Shown: positions 1-13,900 of the stretch, piece after piece
Layout: each line of letters starts with the position of its first letter
How positions within the stretch are numbered: position 1 is the stretch's first letter
Made by a program: the position numbers and the translations under genes
Assembly: GCA_905250885.1 (NCBI GenBank)
Contig: CAJNOQ010000120.1
Span: forward strand, 1-64,000
Length of the DNA: 64,000 nucleotides
Direction: 5' to 3'
Source of the DNA: Didymodactylos carnosus
Taxonomy: Eukaryota; Rotifera; Eurotatoria; Philodinida; Philodinidae
Notes under the pieces: model-generated
Told to the model about the DNA's origin: nothing
Database searches by the model: none
Seen by the model: the letters and a program-made list of their open reading frames with translations, nothing else

Positions 1-465
1 TGGTGTAAATTTCCGACTCCTAGCTGATCACGGTCGTGAGCTATTAATTATTATTAATGGCATTTTCATTAATTAACTCATATCTCCGTCAAAAAGGCGC
101 ATGGGCCCAAACTAACTTGGGGTTTTTCACTATTGACTATTCCCTACATGATGAAAATAGTCTGAGTCGAAAAGCTTTTAATCACCTCGAGAGGTTCCCT
201 CGTTAGTTATTTACAGATGTAACTTTTAGTTTTGACAGATAGAAGGTTAATAGAGAGTATTTAGAATTCCTGATACATGAAACTTTTACCGTTTGACATA
301 GAAGAAATAATTTAACAAAAGTGTAAGATTTAATAGAAACGAAAAAATCGGAAAAGACACTCATCCAAATTAGATTCCTCTGAAGAATGCCAAGAGGTTC
401 TGAGTTTCTTCTTCTTAAAGTAGATCTTGATTGAAAACGAGTATTCAAGTTCGTGTATATTTTAC
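1..465. other. upstream flank of WDR19, no gene seen
   Basis: AT-rich sequence with no convincing coding frame or RNA gene. It probably holds the promoter and 5' leader of the WDR19 gene that starts at 466. Only short open frames without family resemblance occur here, and no TATA box or other element stands out. Confidence 0.5.
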
Positions 466-3400
466 ATGAACTCATGGGAAGTAAGAATTGCAAAGTTTAA
501 TCTTCCCATCCGAGACTCATTAATTCTACAAAACACATTTCTCTTTTCAAAGCGTTTATTTGCAATTGGAAGTGGTGAATTAGGTGAAAGACCACGTTTT
601 GCTTGGCAGACTGGACATGGAACTCATATAGCTGCTGTTGGGTAAGAAAAAATGAAAACATTTTCTTTTCTGCCTGGATACTTTTGAAGTATTTATTTTA
701 GTACTCTAGATATTATCACGATCCGTAATAGACAAGGTGAAGAAATAGCTCAAATACCATTAAAAGGGTATGAATTTTTTGAGTTTACTTTATTTTCATG
801 CTACATTTGTCTTTTATTATTATATTTTTAGCCCCTGTTTGTGTATGGTATGGGACAAGGATGGTGATACCCTTGCTGCTGTGAGTGAAAAATCAAATTT
901 TGTTTATTTATGGGATTCAAATAGTCTGAAAACGAGTGTATTCGATACAACATTGAAGTATGATATATTTCATGGACTCCATAATGTAAGTGGTATAATT
1001 TCGTTTCTTTTTAGGGATAACATTACTGTTATCGCTTGGTCAAAAGCAGCTCCCATTTTGGCAATAGGTTCAGTTCGTGGCAATGTCGTTATTTACGACC
1101 AATCAACAACAAAGTAAATTCATTAACGATTTTTATAGTTGGTCTTTTCTATCATGTATCCAACCTATCATTTTAGAAAATTACCGTTACTGGGTCAACA
1201 TTCTCGTCGTATAACCACAATGTCTTGGAGTAGAGATAATCTTTTGGCAATTGGTGCTGAAGATAATCGTATATCTGTAATGACAGTAACTGGTGAGACA
1301 ATTCAACGATGCGAAACAAGTGATGTACCAAAAGAATTAAAATTTTCGGAAATGAAAAGAGAGCAGCGTGGAACATATGAAGAAAGCACGGTATAAACTG
1401 CATTACAGAAAGTTGTGATTAATTGATGAACATGTTCTGGTACTGATTTAGGTTAGTTTAATTATTGGTAAAAAATCTCTTGGTCTTTGGACTGTAGGTG
1501 ATGATGGACAATTATTCACATTGAATTTTCAAGACAAATATGCTGATATCGTGGCATATCAATGGTAATTCTATTATAAAAGCATATAAAAAGTTTTAAT
1601 GAATTACTACAAATGATCAAGTTCTTCTTTGATAGGTTTGGCGATGGTTATATAATGATAGGTTTTAGTGCTGGATATTTTATTGTTATATCAACTTACC
1701 ATAAAGAAATTGGTCAGGTAACATGGTGAGATCATTTTTTTTTTGTGTTTATTGTAAACAAAAGGACATTATTTTAACACGATCAAAAACATCTTATTTT
1801 CTGTTTAGGAATTACACAAAACTCGTGATCATAAAAATTATTTATCGAGTATTGCGCTATCAACATCTCTAAACAAAGCTGCAACTTGTGGTAACGGTGG
1901 GTAAGTTGACTGTTTGTTTGTTTTCTTGAGAAATTACTATACTATATTCATAGCGTTTTTGTTATATATACTTTCAGAGTTAAAATTCATGAATTATCTG
2001 ATCAATATGTAATCGATTCCATTATAAATATTGAAGAGGGTAATGAAAATCTAACTGGAATTGGTGAGTAATTTCATGTACTTTTATTTTGTGACATTTA
2101 TTTTAAAGTTTATATTTTTTATTTCATTTAGGTTGGAATACTGATGGTCAATTATTAGCTGTTGCCAAAGCAAATGGGTCAATATACATTTATTTGACAA
2201 AATTATCCATGTTAGCAAGTGTATGGCAACAAAAAATTGCATATATGGCATCGTTATGTGAAGTATCGATCTATGATCATCAGACAAAAACAAAAGTATA
2301 GATATCGTATTGAATATCAATTACAATAATTAACACTGATATCTGTGATATTTAGATCGATAATGTTAATTTAACAACGGAAATTGAACCGAGTGTATTA
2401 GCAATGAGTGATGTTTATATAGCAGTTGGATTTAATAATCGAGCGTTATATTACAGAATTCAAAGTGTTGAAGGTATAGAATCTAATATATTTATGATAA
2501 CATTGTTGTTAAATATATGAATGATTATTGTTTTTTTTTTGCTTAGAAGTGATCAAAGCATCAGAACACGATTATTTAAGTACAATATCAGAACTTCAAA
2601 TTAATTCACAATATGCTGCTGCATATATGAATGGTCAAATACAATTACATACGGTTGAAATACAGAATGAATTTTTTAAAATATATTCTTTCATATATCA
2701 TCTTTCTTTTTAAATATTTAGATTGAAGAATCTGATCGAGTTGAAGAACGTGAATCGATTATGTTTCCGTTGGCTGATTCGGGTGATGGAAAAATTGTTT
2801 GCTATAGTTTAACAAAAGATTTTCTCATTTATGCCACGGATGTATGTACATGGTTTTGTTTTTTATTTTTTTTTGCAGGAATTATTATTCTACATTTTTA
2901 TTTTTCTTCTTATTTTTATAATAGAAAGGTATATTGAACTTTTTCCTAATTGAAGAATGGAAAATGGTTAACAAATATAAACATACATCAAGTATTCATA
3001 AAATATATCCTGAAAATTTTGGTACAAGCGTCGCTTTCATCGATCAGAAGAATGATGGTTATTTATATAATGTTGTTAGTATTGTTTATCAAATTAAAAA
3101 TGAACGATGATTTTGAATAAAACAAGTAATTGTTGTTTTTTTAATATTATTTTAGTTTTTTGACAATGTTATTCGAATACCCAATTTATCATTGACAATA
3201 AAATCTATATTATGGGAAACAAATGCTGATAATGAGGTAATATAATTAGATATATTTATTAACTATATTCTACAATGTTTTGTTATATTCTCTTAAGTGG
3301 ATTTTTGTCACTTGTGATTCTGATATGATCACAACATATTCTGTTTATCGTGATTCCTTGAAAGGTATACTGAATTATTTTTTTTGTCTCATTCATATAG

Positions 3401-6400
3401 TAATAATGTGTTTGAAAATTTTATTTATCTCTAATTAGGTCCTCAAATAATGTTTGTTGGCTCTTCTCGTTTTCCATTTGGATCTGTACCATTATTATTA
3501 AATGCCGGTTTATTGTTGTTATTGGATTCGAGTGGAAAAATAGTACCAATGAAATTGGATACATATGGATTTTTAAATGATGGAGAACAAGAATATACAT
3601 TAGAAGATGCAACAGATAGATTATCAAAAGCAATATTAATGAAGCGGTATAATTGACAAAATGATAAATATTTATGAATACAATAATCTGTAATGTCTTT
3701 TGTTTAGATATGATGATGCTCTTTTTTGGGCAAAACAAATCAATGATAGTAGTGAATGGAATAAATTTGCAACAGCATTACTCTATTCTCTGAATATTGA
3801 TTATGGTATTTAAATTACTAATCATTTTTCATTTACCCAAAATTTCTTTCTTTTTTCAGCTATTAAAGTATTTCGAGAAATTGGTCATTCAGGCATGGTC
3901 ATGTCATTAGAAGAAATTAAAGTATGTAGTCTAATAATAATTAAAAAGTATATTTTAAACTACAGATTTATATTATTCTAGCATGTTGAAGATAAATCAT
4001 TGGTATCCGCTCATTTTGCTACGTTATTTGGCGAATATGATTTGGCTCAAGAATTATTTTTAAATTCTGGAAATCCATTAGAAGCTTTACACGTTTGTTT
4101 CTCAAATAGTTTTGTTATCTTCTTATATATGGTAAATGTACCGTGTTTTTTTTAAAGATGAGACGTGATTGTATGCAATTTGAAGCAGCAATGACATTAG
4201 CTAAAGCATATGATACCGCACAAATTCCATATATATCAGCATCACATGCCGAACAGCTTGAATTTACGTAAGTTAAATTAGGATTCCCACTTACTTTTTA
4301 TTCACTTATACTAACTAAATGAATAAAAAGTAAATATCATAATATTTCAATACAAAACTGTTCTCGATGATTTTGTTTTTTTAAACAAAAAATGTTATAT
4401 TATTGTTAAGACTTTTTGTGAGTTTCAAGTGATAATACACTGGAGTAATTTTAATGCGCCAAATGAGACTTGAGATATTGTTCCTGATTCAACCAAGTAT
4501 TAATGAATTAATAAAACCAGTAATGACAAAAGTGGAATAGAATTTGTTTAACGCACAGTAACGACTGTACAAGAAGATTAAATAGGTCGAAAAACATGAT
4601 GCAAAACAATTTTCTAAGATGTTTCTTGTCTCAAACCATACTTAATTTGAGAATGTGATGTATAAAAAAGAACATTGTCATGTTGTTGACAAGAACATTT
4701 TTGCAGGAAAAAAAGGCGATTTTAATAGTATTTAGAAACGAATATTGTTCATACGAAAGTTGAAAGTCTCAGACAAGATTATGTGCACAAAACATTTCAC
4801 GGGGTGTGCAATTAGACGAACGGGTGACTTGAGCTCTGTTTTCTTTCTGTTGTTCCATGTTGTCGGAAAAGAATTTGTTTCATTCATCGGTTGCCCATTG
4901 CCAAATTTTCTACGTGACTTGTCTCATCAAAATGAGAAAATAAAAAAACACGTTTTGTTTCATTTTTTCATACTAAAAAACGGGTTAAAACGCGTTTTTT
5001 TATTTTCTCGTTTTGATGAGACAAGTCACGTAGAAAATTTGGCAGTGGGTGTACAACGTCCCAAATGGCTATATATTCTTGCAAGGATTTGTTAAAGTAT
5101 CCGTCGATTGTATTCTTTTAATCGCTATCACAATATTCATATAGTAGTTTTCGAGTAAAAGTAAATAAGTATTTCCTATTTCCTTTAGGAATGTAAATTT
5201 TGATTCATCTTGTCCCTAGTAATTAAAAGCAAAGTTTCAACTTTAAATTAAATATAATGTATTATAAAGAAGTATGAAATTTATTCGATCACACTCTTCT
5301 ACATAGGGGAGACTCGGCAAGTGCAGTGAAGTACTACGAGCAAGGTATAACGAAGAAAGAAAGTGATCAACAACATGATCAACGATGTTTTGCCGGTTTA
5401 GCAAGATGTTACATCAGAGTGGGAGAATTGAAAAAGTAATAAAAAAAGTGTATGATTTAGGTAACAGCACTTAGTAGCCGTGTGATTCATTGTTTTGTAG
5501 AGGTGTCACAATTGCATTACGTTTACCTGGAAAAGAAATTAAAGAAGAATGTGCCAAACTTCTTGAAACGCTAAAGGTAGTTTCTCTAACCGTTAAAAAA
5601 TATTGGAAATAGAAGTCATTTTCTCTTTAGCAATGGACTGAAGCTGGTGAACTTTTTGAAAAAGCAGAATGTTGGGATAGTGCTGCTATTTCTTATATTA
5701 AAACAAAAAACTGGTACTGTTATTATTTTATCTATATTTTTGAAATGATGTTCAAACATTATAGCATCCTTTCTATTACTGTCTATTTCAGGGCAAAAGT
5801 TGGTGATATTTTACAAAATGTAACTACACCAAAAATTCATTCAATGTACGCTAAAGCAAGAGAAAGTGAAGGAAGATATCGTGAAGCATTTGCAGCGTAT
5901 ATGAAAGCGAACGAATGGGAAAATGCAATAAGGTATATGCTAATTTGAAATAATGAAAAAAAAAAGAAGTGATTTCTTTTCACTTTTAGCAAGAACAAAT
6001 AAATTATTTTTCTTTTATATAATTGTAGAATCCAGCTAAACCAACTGAAATCTCCAGAACAAGCAGTCAAAATTGTTCGTGAAACACAAAGTGTTGAAGG
6101 TGCCAAAATGGTGGCAAGATTTTTTGAATCAATAAACGATTATAGTTTAGCAATACAATTTCTTGTGTTATCAAAATGTTATAATGAAGCATTTTTAATG
6201 GCACAACAACGGGGTTTCATGGAATTATATGCACAAGTGATAGGTGAGTGATATTTTACACACATCATTCAAACTAAATATTATATTTTTATTTTAGAAA
6301 GTGTTCTAAAAGATGGTCGAGAAATACCATTTGAAGATCTTGAGAGTACAGCGATCTTTTTTCAAAATCAAAACAATCATCTATTAGCAGGTTTGTATAG

Positions 6401-7903
6401 TTAGTGTAGTTAAATTAATTTGATTATTATTATTAAATTTTAATTATAGGAAAATTTTTTATGTTTGCTCAAGATTATAATCGAGTATGTTTCAGAGTAC
6501 ATAGCAAATGTATATTTTGAATGAATCAGTATTCATTCTATTTAGGCTTTAACACATTTAATGCGTTGTGCCGGATCAAATGAAGCGAAAGGAATTGATT
6601 TAGCTATTACTTGTGTTGGAAAAGCGCGTAGTCAACAACTAACACAAAAATTACTCGATTTTCTACTTGGAGAAAAAGATCAAATACCAAAAGTATATTA
6701 TATTCGATTGAATGTTATCTATCTTGAATTCATTTGTTGTTTTTTCTTGAAATATTTAAAATTTTCAGGAAGCAAAGTATTTGTTTCGATTCTATCTCAG
6801 TTTGGGCCAGTATATAGAAGCATCAAAAACGGCTATTATAATCGCACAACAAGATCAAGAAGCCGGTATAAAGCATAATATATTATCTCATCTAATTTAT
6901 ATATAACAACTATCAAATATTGTCTATAGGAAATTATCGGAGTGCTCGTGATGTTTTGTTTACAATGCATCAAGAATTAAAAAGTCAGCAGACAGCTATA
7001 CCGTTTGAAATGTCGAATAGTCTTATGTTATTACACAGTTATATTCTTGTTAAAGTTCAAATCAAACTCAATGATCATGTTCGTATAATAAAAATAAGTC
7101 ATATTTCTCAATATTAGACAAATTCATTTTGCATGTTGTAGGTAAGAGCAGCAAGATTATTAAATCGTGTTGCACACAATGTTAGTAAATTTCCATCACG
7201 TAAGGGATGTTGTCTATCGAATTAAATAAATAATTTATGTATAATTCTTTTTTAAATAGATGTTGTCCAAATTTTAACAACAACAGTTGTTGAATGTCAA
7301 AAAGCTGGTAAATATTTATTGATATTCGAAGTTATATTATCTACTACTTTGTTTATGTTTAGGTATGCATAATTCTGCACTTAATTTTTCAATGATATTA
7401 ATGCAGCCTGAATATCGTGAACAAATCGATCCAAAATATAAGAAGAAAATTGAAGCTCTTGTTCGGTAAGTATGTGGTAGTAATTAGAAAATATATTTAG
7501 ATTAATATTTCATTTATTTTTTCAAGAAAACCAGAAAAAACTGAAAGTGATGAAGATTATTCATTGTGTCCGAATTGTAATCAACGTGTTCCCGATTACG
7601 AATTACTCTGTTCGAGTTGTCAGTTAGCATTACCCTATTGTATAGTAACTGGTGCACATATTATCCGTGATGATCTATGTTCTTGTCCGAGTTGTGATTT
7701 TCCCGCAATATATTCAGAATTTTTAAAGTATATTTAAAATATTTATAATGAAAGTTTATTTCATTTATTATTATACTAATTTATTTTTTAGATATTTGTC
7801 AATGGATGACAGTTGTCCAATGTGCTCGAATAAAATAAATCCATCCAATCTTATTAAAATGGACAATGCTGAACATTTCCTAAATCAAGCAGCAAACTTA
7901 TGA
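466..7903 (+). CDS. WDR19: WDR19 / IFT144, intraflagellar transport complex A subunit
   Basis: Core subunit of IFT-A, which drives retrograde transport and membrane-protein import in cilia. The spliced protein follows animal WDR19 along its whole length. N-terminal WD40 blades include [19 protein letters not shown] and WSKAAP. A middle TPR-like helical region includes MSLEEIK, YYEQGI and NIVRETQ-type stretches (here [19 protein letters not shown]). The C-terminus has paired cysteine motifs (CPNC, CSSC, CPSC, CPMC) that form the zinc-ribbon end. About 36 introns, mostly 50-80 nt. The start is set at ATG 466 (MNSWE), assuming a 72-nt intron at 481-552 that joins to [11 protein letters not shown], matching the length of the vertebrate N-terminus; the frame also reads through this intron, so the first exon is the weak point. 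Intron 2655-2721 needs a weak donor (GTTGAA). Intron 4268-5306 is unusually long. AATAAA lies about 100 nt after the stop. Confidence 0.93.
4268..5306 (+). repeat. 1.04-kb WDR19 intron with two foldbacks
   Basis: The flanking exons join in frame as [16 protein letters not shown], matching animal WDR19, so this is a true intron although it is about 15 times the usual length here. It contains a short inverted repeat (4291-4308 with 4316-4333, one mismatch, 7-nt loop). It also contains a larger one (4894-4956 with 4987-5049, 63-nt arms, few mismatches, 30-nt loop). The arms begin CCCATTGCCAAATTTTC or CCCACTGCCAAATTTTC, as expected of a foldback MITE. No transposase frame was seen. Confidence 0.75.
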
Positions 7904-10900
7904 TTACTAACTATCTCAATGTTTTTATTAATATTGTTATATTTATTGTTGATTGTTTTTATTAGAAAATTTCTAGATATTTTCATCTATGAATGCGTTG
8001 TAGAAAAAGATATAAATAAATGTAATCATGTTATGCATACAATAGAGAAGATGTAAATAAATTCTTTAGTATAATATTGTTTCCAGCTCCATTGTTAAAC
8101 ATACAAGCAGAAATAGATGTTTTTTGACATATACATATATATATATATATACATTCAATTTTTCGTCTGTGATCTCTGCAAAAGTTTCTGTTTAATTTCA
8201 ACATGCACACACATACACACAGTACTCACGCGTATTACGGACCAAAGCGTCGACCATTATCGAAACCTTGATTAAATTTTTCAATGTATTTAAGATTTTC
8301 TTATGGTACTGCACAGGTTAAGAAAAAAGATAATTTTCATCGGATAGGTTACAGGTTATTCTCTCTTTAACCGATTTTTAGCATATAGAAAAATTGATAC
8401 AAAAAGGCTAGAATGATGTTCTCAAAAGATGATGCTGTTAGAATGGTGGGATAAACGTCATTTATTCTCAATTAGAATTCTTGGCAAATAGTATATTTGG
8501 TATACTAACCAGTTCGACAATATTTGAACGTGTATTCAGTGCATTCTTAAGCATACTTGAAAGCCGAAGACAACGATTAAATCGAAATGTAATTTATGGT
8601 ATTCTTGTACTGAGAAACTTTAGAAATATGTGCTTTTTTGATAGAAAAATAAAATAAAATAGTTAAATAAAATAAAAAAACTTGAATTTGATATTTTTGC
8701 AACAATTTCTTTTTACAGGTGTTGATTTCAAGAACCATGAAGATTCATTATACTTTTTGATATGTATGACGTAAGGATGGTAGTCATGCTATACTGAAGA
8801 AGCCGAGTATCGACTCTTCAAGCTTGACCTACCAGAGTGTTGAAATAAGATTATCAGCAAACCTACAAAAAATTTAATACTAGTACGAAACGTTCGAGTA
8901 AAAACAATGCTCGAAAGTCATTTGTATGTAGAAATATCTGATTTATCATTGGCTAATCAAATTCAGCATGTACTAATGTGCTCTAGAAACTTTTTAAGAG
9001 AGAAAAATTTCTTCAAACAGTTAGCCAGCTAGTAGTAGTAAATTTAGCTAATAGCCAGCAACTTTTTCGGAATTTTTTTATAAATTTCTCAGAATTTTTC
9101 GAATAAAATAATCGTTTAAGTGATTTCAACTATAACTTTTAAGTCGGTAAAACTGATTGACTACACAAAAAAGTATTTACATGATATGCTAAAAATACCC
9201 GCTATAACGGCAGTAAAATGATGTAAAACTGGTCTATCTTCCCTTCAGTCACATCTAGTTCATGAGTATAAAACAAGAATAAATAATAAAGTCAATAGTT
9301 AGTTTCAAAAAAATTTTGAACAGTATACCCAGCTAATTAGCATCTACAGATCAATTAATCGTGACAGTGGAAAAGACTGGAAAAATACTCTAGGCAACGA
9401 ACCAGTTGTCGTCATTGCATTCAGTCATTCAGAGATTCAACTCACCTTGGCATTGTTTCAGTCAATGCAAAACTATATGTCTTATTAAAAAATTTCTTTC
9501 TCAGTATTTTTTTAGTAGTTTTTCGTAATATTCCCGTTAAGATATTTATTCTCAATATGATTCAACGCTGACCTTAGTTAAAAAGCACAACGCATACAAA
9601 TTACAATTACATCATATATTTTCTTACCTTCAGACCAGATCATTTTGACATACGCTCGCATCTTATTCTATCCCCAACAACAGCGTATTTTGTAGAATAA
9701 CGACATTTTTTCTCATTATTCTGTTTCTATTTTCGGGATGAATAGACCCGAGAAGAGATCAGAATATAATAGAATGTGTTGTTGTCGTACTATATTTAAT
9801 TATTTATATAATCATCTTCTATTTTCTAAACGAATAAAATTATAAAGAAACAGAATGTAAATGCTCAACTGACTGGCCGCTTGCATGGAATAAGGATTCT
9901 AATAGCAGCAGCTTTTCGTAGTTAATTTTCAAAATTCCATTTATTTCAATTATTATTCAATCTGAACATCGAATATCCAATTTTAGCAACAGTAACAAGA
10001 TCAATATGATTCGAATTTGGTTTTTCATACTGATAGTTAAATCTAAAAATAATTTTAAATAAAAATTAAATTGAAAATAGTGAAAATATTAAAATACCAT
10101 GAGCTTTGCCAGTAATTTGTGATTTCTACACATTTTAATCTATTTTTCAAGTATTTAAAATTAATTTTTCTACCGATAGGGTAATTGATTCTGAGTTTTG
10201 CACGCTGACGCACTGTATTCAGTGAAATTTAATTTTCTTGAAAAAAAAACATCTTATTTAGTCTTAAATGTGATATTTGTGTACAGAATGGTAGACTACA
10301 CATATTTAATGCGTTTTTATGAAAATGTAAGAAAAAACTGTCTGGGAATGCTGATGAGTATGACAGGCGTCAAAAATCCAATATCGAAATTTCAGGAAGT
10401 CAAGTGATGAATGATGCATAGCCAAGACGTCAGCTTGATGTTTATAAAAGATCAGTTCTATTTAAGACAATTTTTCAGCTCATCTATTCTCCTTTTTTAG
10501 TTTTGGTAGATGCAACGTTAAAAAACTCTAAAACATTGATGGAATTTGAGTTCGGTTCGTTAAAAAGTTATTGGACTTTTGTTGAAAGCCTCAGAAAGCG
10601 GTAAAAATGTGGCACTTCCTAAAAATACCACCTCATCTACTGGTTGATCCGCAAATCCTACAGAGAAACTAAATAGAAGAACCCTCTTGAGCTCATATTG
10701 TAAAAGTTGAAATAAAAGATCTCTTTATTTTTCAGTTGTTTACTTGTAAATTTTGCAAAATTCATAATAAATATTTCCTATTGAAAGTAAATTCTCTTCT
10801 CCACTGAGCACATATAAATGTGCGCTTGAAGAAGCGAGAAAAGGTCATTGTGCGCATGTGATAAGATGACAAACTGTACCTTTTTTCTTTCATTCGTCAG

Positions 10901-13900
10901 TTGCTATAAAAAGACATAATACATGTGACAAGGAATGCCTGGACTCGAATGAATGAATAAAACGCGCTACGACCACGCGCTACGGCTCATTCTCTCATAA
11001 CTGTTTCTCTCTCATTGATTCGTAATACTCCGTAATAACTGAGACAAAATTCAAATTTGCTCAAAGCATGAACTTGAAAAACAGCTTCCTTTTAAAGACA
11101 TAATAGAAGATCTCTCTAAAATCTTTATTCTTAAGGACAGAATAGAAGACCTGAGTCTTTTATTGTGTCATCCCCTTTACTGTAGACTATTTATAGTTAG
11201 TCATTTTATGAACTCTCTCTGAAAATAATCTTTTTGAATATGATCCGGTAAATTGACATGACATCGTGTTCACATGATTATAATGTGTTTTTCATTGAGT
11301 ATACTTGTAGATAAATCAGTCAACTTGATGAAGATACGAGGTATTATTTCCACTGTATAGTTCTGTTCCTCTTACCAGCATAGCAAAAAAAAATGTGCAT
11401 AAAACATTGTAAGCAAATCATAAAGAGATAATAATTGAAAAATATGACAAACATTCTTCTTGCTCATCGATCTTGTCTATCGAGAAGAACTTCAGTTGCT
11501 CATTCAACTGAAAACATTTCAGAATATATATCTGCTAATTCGATTATATTGTTAAACAAGCCTAACGGTCTTATTTGAATTACTTTGTTTATTATCATGT
11601 AATCAAAATTCATCCTACCATAGGTATGATTATGATGATGGACAATCTTTTTAAAGGTGAACTACTTCAAGATCGATAAACAAATCTATCACCTTTTCAG
11701 TATAGCACGTTTTGTACCAAAGAAAATGAACGATAACGGTAAATGATTGAGACAAAAATTTATCAACTATTGTCTTGACTACTGATTCATTTCTCTAAGC
11801 CTTTTCTGAACACGTTAGCGAAGCAGTAATCTTCATCGTGATTGTAATGCTTTACTATGCTTGAAACAGTTCTACATTGAAGGATCTTAATTTACCTTGT
11901 TTTCGATCTTAGCCATTTGCTAGGTACGTTGCTTGCTCGACAATTGCCTTTTATCAGAAAGAAGAGGACAATGGTTTACTTGTTTTTTACTGTATCATAT
12001 TGAGTAGAGCTTTTACCAGTACGGCTATTTTCTAATTCATTCGATTTTCCAAATGGTGGATAATATCCATAAGATAATTAAGAAACTATGGTTTATGAAC
12101 CGTTTTTTGGACTGCTATCACCATTCTTGTTTGGTTACATCGCCAAACTGAATAGACTGATCCACTCAAGACTAGTAGCTAAGTAGGCTGCTAAGATTCA
12201 TGTTCGGACGACAGTGGAATGAAATGATCTATCTGATGAGATAATTACATCCATTAGTCTCAGACATTCAAGAGAAACCTTAGAAAATGGTTACTTGTTA
12301 TTTTTGTTTAAGTTGCATCTATTTTTCTGTGAATGTGTTTTTGTTTTATAAGCGATCATTGAACCTACTGTCTAGACAATTTTACAATAAATACAATTTT
12401 ACAACCTGTTACATTTGTCCTATGGTTTCCAAATAAACGTCAATCAAATCATTCAAAACTCTTATATACAAAACAGTGATTTTCTTTGAAAAACTTGATT
12501 AAAAAAAAACTCCAGGAAATAGCATAATCATCGATTTTACGCATTTATAATCACGAAACTGAGATTAATACAGATTGAAAAGCAAGAAGATCAATTTTGT
12601 TTCCGTGAATTTTGAAAACGCAACATCATTACAGTTGAAGAATTATGTTTAGTCTAGATCTGGAATAAACTTTGCAAAGGTAAGTAAGCTGTGTATTGGA
12701 AATCGTATACTATTAAGAATAGTGAGTGTGTAAGCTCGATTTGTGACGAAAACGAGGACTAATTTTTTTCTGTATAGACTTGTCTGTTATATAATGTTAT
12801 TATGAATAGAAAAAAAAGGCATCATTTATTAAGAGAAAAACTATTCGATTTCCTATACTGCTTGAGATATAGAAGAAATTCAATTCTCAAATATTAAGAG
12901 GCAGATTTATCTATTCATTTATTATCTTGTTTGTCTTACTTCTTTCCCTATATCCGGTATTAGACTATTTGTTTCACCCTCCTCTCACTCAATATTTTCT
13001 CTATTTTTTTTCCTTATTCTTAAAGTAGGACTCAACATCCGATTTTACATTTACAAACTACAATCTACTTGAATTTGACACTTTTTATTCGCCTATACCC
13101 AGCCGATGTTTTTATATAGTCTCTTCTTTAGTAGAGGAGGATGATGATGTTATATAGCCTACGAGAAAGAAGTTAAATGATATAATTGTCATTGTTAGAT
13201 ATACGTACGACAAAAAGAAAAATTTTTCGATTCTGTGTTTTTTTAACGATTTTCGTCAATTCTAAATAAGAATAAGAAAAAAGAAAAAATTTTCCATCAT
13301 ATTCTTCGTTCGCATTACTCTAATAACTAAAGTGTCGATTCCACATGATTACACTAAACTGATAATTCAGTATAAAAATAACGACGTATTTTCGAATATG
13401 GAATGAATGTTTTACAACCGTGTAATGATTGATAGAGGATATTAAATTTTTTTCGAGAAAAAAGTTTGTTTATTTGACAAAAATAATAAGTTTTTATATA
13501 AAAACTAAATTTTTGATTTTATAGTGTTTTCTATTCAAAGGTTAGTAGCATTGTATGTATGATAAAAAATTAAGATTAAAAATTTCTAATATATGCTGTA
13601 TCGAGCCAACAGCTGTTTTACCAGTAAGAAATTGATTTTATCTGAATCGTAAATCTAAAAATCTTCTAAAGAATGGCATTTCAATTACTTATTATTACGG
13701 TAGTGCTTAAAAAAAGTCACAGTTAATTAGTCAAATGGGTCATCTCCTCAAGTGTTTCAAAGACTCTTTCATCCTTTTTTCACTCTGATGTACATTTTTC
13801 GTTGTTTGTAATAAATAAGGTTCGGTTTTTTTTTTTTGCTCTTTAAATAATGAGCTTCTAACAATAAAATCTTTACTATTTTTAAAGTTCGTAATCTTGC

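Noticed and set aside
770-1117. A single uninterrupted 115-codon exon of WDR19
   Set aside because: The stretch after TTLK matches nothing in WDR19, and a GTATG...TTTTTAG intron restores the family sequence ([12 protein letters not shown]).
10198-10407. 69-codon plus-strand frame in the gene desert
   Set aside because: No recognised motif, no splice context, length expected by chance in AT-rich DNA.
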